NCBI GenBank assembly: GCA_024685535.1
Contig: JAIKVS010000181.1
Location: 1 to 48,302 of the forward strand
From: Oscillospiraceae bacterium
Lineage (GTDB): Bacteria > Bacillota > Clostridia > Oscillospirales > Oscillospiraceae
Reading direction: 5' to 3'
Length of the DNA stretch: 48,302 nt
In this document: piece after piece, positions 46,708-48,302 of the stretch
How positions within the stretch are numbered: the stretch's first letter is position 1
How the letters are laid out: every line of letters begins with the position of its first letter
Notes under the pieces: generated by a model
Told to the model about the DNA's origin: nothing
Databases searched by the model: none
Seen by the model: the letters and a program-made list of their open reading frames with translations, nothing else
Program-made: the position numbers and the translations under genes

Positions 46708-47964
46708 TCAGCGAATCTGTCCGTCTCCGCGGATAACATATTTATAGCTGTTCAACTCTTCAAGACCCATAGGTCCGCGGGCATGCAGCTTCTGAGTAGA
46801 GATGCCCATCTCGCAGCCCAGGCCGAATTCGCCTCCGTCCGTGAAACGGGTGGAGCAGTTGACGTACACTGCGGCAGAATCGACGAGTGCAGTGAACTTT
46901 TTTGCATTCTCATCATTCTGCGTGAGTATGGCATCACTGTGTCCTGTTGAATGCTCTGCTATATGAGCAATGGCTTCATCGGTGCTGTCCACGATGCCGA
47001 CAGCGAGAATATAGTCGAGAAATTCCTTATCGAAGTCATTCTCTCCGGCAGGTACTCCCGGGATGATCTTCGCTGCGCGATCATCCAGCCTGAGCTCCAC
47101 AGGTACAAGTCCGCGGGCAGCTCTGTCATCAGTGAGGCATCGGCAGAGCTTCGGCAGGAAATCCGCAGCGATGTCCCTGTGCACAAGCAGGACTTCCTCC
47201 GCGTTACATACGGATGGGCGGCTGGTCTTTGCATTCTCAATTATACGCAGGGCCTTATCCTGATCAGCTGAAGCATCTACGAATATATGACATATGCCGG
47301 TCCCTGTCTGGATACAGGGCACCTTGGCATTCTCAGTGCAGCGGCGGATGAGTCCGGCGCCGCCGCGCGGGATAAGCATATCAATGAGCCCTACTGCGCG
47401 CATAAGTTCATCTGCGCTTGCGTGATCGGTATCCTCTATGAAGCCGACAAGCGCACCCGGCAGGCCTGCGTCCTCAAGCCCATGGCGGATGGCCTTTACT
47501 ATTGCTTCATTAGAGCGGAAGGCTTCCTTTCCTCCGCGAAGCACAACCGCGTTGCCGGATTTGAGCGCAAGTACAGCGGCATCGGAAGTAACGTTCGGGC
47601 GGCTCTCATAAATTATGGCTATTACTCCCAGAGGAACCGAGGTCTTCTCTATTACCAGCCCGTTCGGTCTTTCCACGCGGCGCAGCACCTTTCCCTCGGG
47701 GTCCGGCAGTTCCGCCACCTCGCGAACTCCCTGTGCCATCCCGGCGATGCGCTCAGGCGTGAGGGTAAGTCGATCGATCATGACGTCGCCGTATTTTTCC
47801 GCGGCGGCCTCAACATCTGCGCGGTTAGCGGCAAGTATTTCCTCCTGCTCCGCGATAAGGCGGCAGGCTATCGCCTCCAGAGCCGCATTCTTTCTCTCTT
47901 TTGACGCTGTGAGTGCAGGTAGCGCTGCTCTGGTCTCCACCAGGATATCATGCGTTTTCCTCAT
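46708..47964 (-). CDS. proA: Gamma-glutamyl phosphate reductase
   Basis: NADPH-dependent reductase that makes glutamate-5-semialdehyde for proline synthesis. The 418 residues show typical aldehyde-dehydrogenase-superfamily features: [20 protein letters not shown] (about 112-131), [15 protein letters not shown], and the catalytic Cys in [14 protein letters not shown] (about 255). The C-terminus [19 protein letters not shown] is diagnostic. It begins 2 nt after the proB stop. Confidence 0.97.
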   Translation of the reverse strand: MRKTHDILVETRAALPALTASKERKNAALEAIACRLIAEQEEILAANRADVEAAAEKYGDVMIDRLTLTPERIAGMAQGVREVAELPDPEGKVLRRVERPNGLVIEKTSVPLGVIAIIYESRPNVTSDAAVLALKSGNAVVLRGGKEAFRSNEAIVKAIRHGLEDAGLPGALVGFIEDTDHASADELMRAVGLIDMLIPRGGAGLIRRCTENAKVPCIQTGTGICHIFVDASADQDKALRIIENAKTSRPSVCNAEEVLLVHRDIAADFLPKLCRCLTDDRAARGLVPVELRLDDRAAKIIPGVPAGENDFDKEFLDYILAVGIVDSTDEAIAHIAEHSTGHSDAILTQNDENAKKFTALVDSAAVYVNCSTRFTDGGEFGLGCEMGISTQKLHARGPMGLEELNSYKYVIRGDGQIR

Positions 47965-47966
47965 CG

Positions 47967-48302
47967 TTACTGCTCCTTTCCTATAAATCTGGTTCCGGCC
48001 TGTTTTCCTTCAAGCACGTCATATATCTGCAGCGGTTTTGCACCGTTGAGGATCAGCATATCGGTACCGGCTTCCATGCATATCTCGGCAGCTACTAGCT
48101 TTGTGGTCATGCCGCCCGTTGCCAGCGCAGTGCCGCCTCCGCCGGCGCTGTCGCGCATCTCCGGGGTGATCTCCCGTACCTCAGGGATGAGTTTTGCGTC
48201 CGGATCCCTGCGCGGGTCTGAAGTATACAGCCCGTCTATATCCGAAAGTATTATGAGCAGGTCCGCCTTTATACTTACGGCCACAAGCGCTCCCAGCGTA
48301 TC
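47967..48302 (-). CDS. proB: Glutamate 5-kinase, C-terminal part
   Basis: The gene enters from the right edge, so its start is missing; 111 residues are visible. They read [20 protein letters not shown] then [20 protein letters not shown] and [20 protein letters not shown], the amino-acid-kinase core of ProB. It ends RFIGKEQ without a PUA domain, so this is the short form of about 260 residues. It phosphorylates glutamate for ProA, encoded 2 nt downstream. Confidence 0.95.
   Translation of the reverse strand, partial: DTLGALVAVSIKADLLIILSDIDGLYTSDPRRDPDAKLIPEVREITPEMRDSAGGGGTALATGGMTTKLVAAEICMEAGTDMLILNGAKPLQIYDVLEGKQAGTRFIGKEQ

Noticed and set aside
1-48302. Mobile elements, prophage, tRNA or rRNA genes
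   Set aside because: No transposase, integrase, phage structural gene, tRNA cloverleaf or rRNA-like sequence was recognised in the window.

Overview
The window reads as chromosomal DNA of a strictly anaerobic, Clostridia-like member of the Bacillota. The evidence is a DnaD-type replication initiator next to a DnaC-like helicase loader, PlsY, a flavodiiron/rubredoxin oxygen-reduction protein, an indolepyruvate:ferredoxin oxidoreductase, many 4Fe-4S proteins, strong GGAGG ribosome binding sites and clean TTGNNN-17-TATAAT promoters. I cannot name the genus. There are no tRNA or rRNA genes, transposases, integrases or CRISPR arrays.

Positions 1-8066 (minus strand) form one long housekeeping operon: U32 peptidase, Maf, MreC, MreD, PBP2, a methylglyoxal-synthase-like protein that has lost key catalytic residues, HisS and the start of AspS. 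Divergent from it, 8213-12153 (plus) carries the DnaD protein, the helicase loader, a DUF2804 protein and an E2-like acyltransferase. MurC (minus) and a family 4 uracil-DNA glycosylase operon (plus) follow, to 16020. At 16261-20795 (minus) are a DUF362 ferredoxin protein, a 668-residue flavodiiron protein and a Ser/His-rich membrane protein. At 20968-23446 (plus) is a run of small enzymes (TIGR04076, ICMT-like, nitroreductase-like, MmcQ-like, peptide-deformylase-like).

The most interesting part is 23510-42226, about 19 kb devoted to a molybdenum hydroxylase. It contains a Mop-type aldehyde oxidoreductase whose eight cluster cysteines fall at the same residue numbers as in the Desulfovibrio gigas enzyme. 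Downstream lie a dicluster/CCG-domain redox protein, a small CxxC protein, a methyltransferase, a C-GCAxxG-C-C protein and a CoA ligase. Divergently transcribed are a molybdopterin nucleotidyltransferase fused to a ModE-like helix-turn-helix, a histidine phosphatase fused to an HD domain, and an XdhC maturation factor. Next come a molbindin, the ModABC molybdate transporter, a MoeA-like molybdopterin-binding protein with a Cys-rich tail, and a radical SAM protein coupled to a G3E GTPase. The set covers molybdate uptake, storage, cofactor tailoring, insertion, the enzyme itself and probable electron-transfer partners. Several members belong to families that I recall being named after the Desulfovibrio DVU_1551-DVU_1559 neighbourhood. 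Their joint function has, as far as I know, not been established.

The right end (42619-48302) has IorBA, which makes arylacetyl-CoA from aryl pyruvates and may be linked metabolically to the CoA ligase and aldehyde oxidoreductase. It also has a small XRE regulator/membrane protein pair with two near-identical operators, PlsY, and ProBA. Between the GTPase gene and iorB an orphan plus-strand promoter and terminator frame a candidate C-rich small RNA of about 83 nt.
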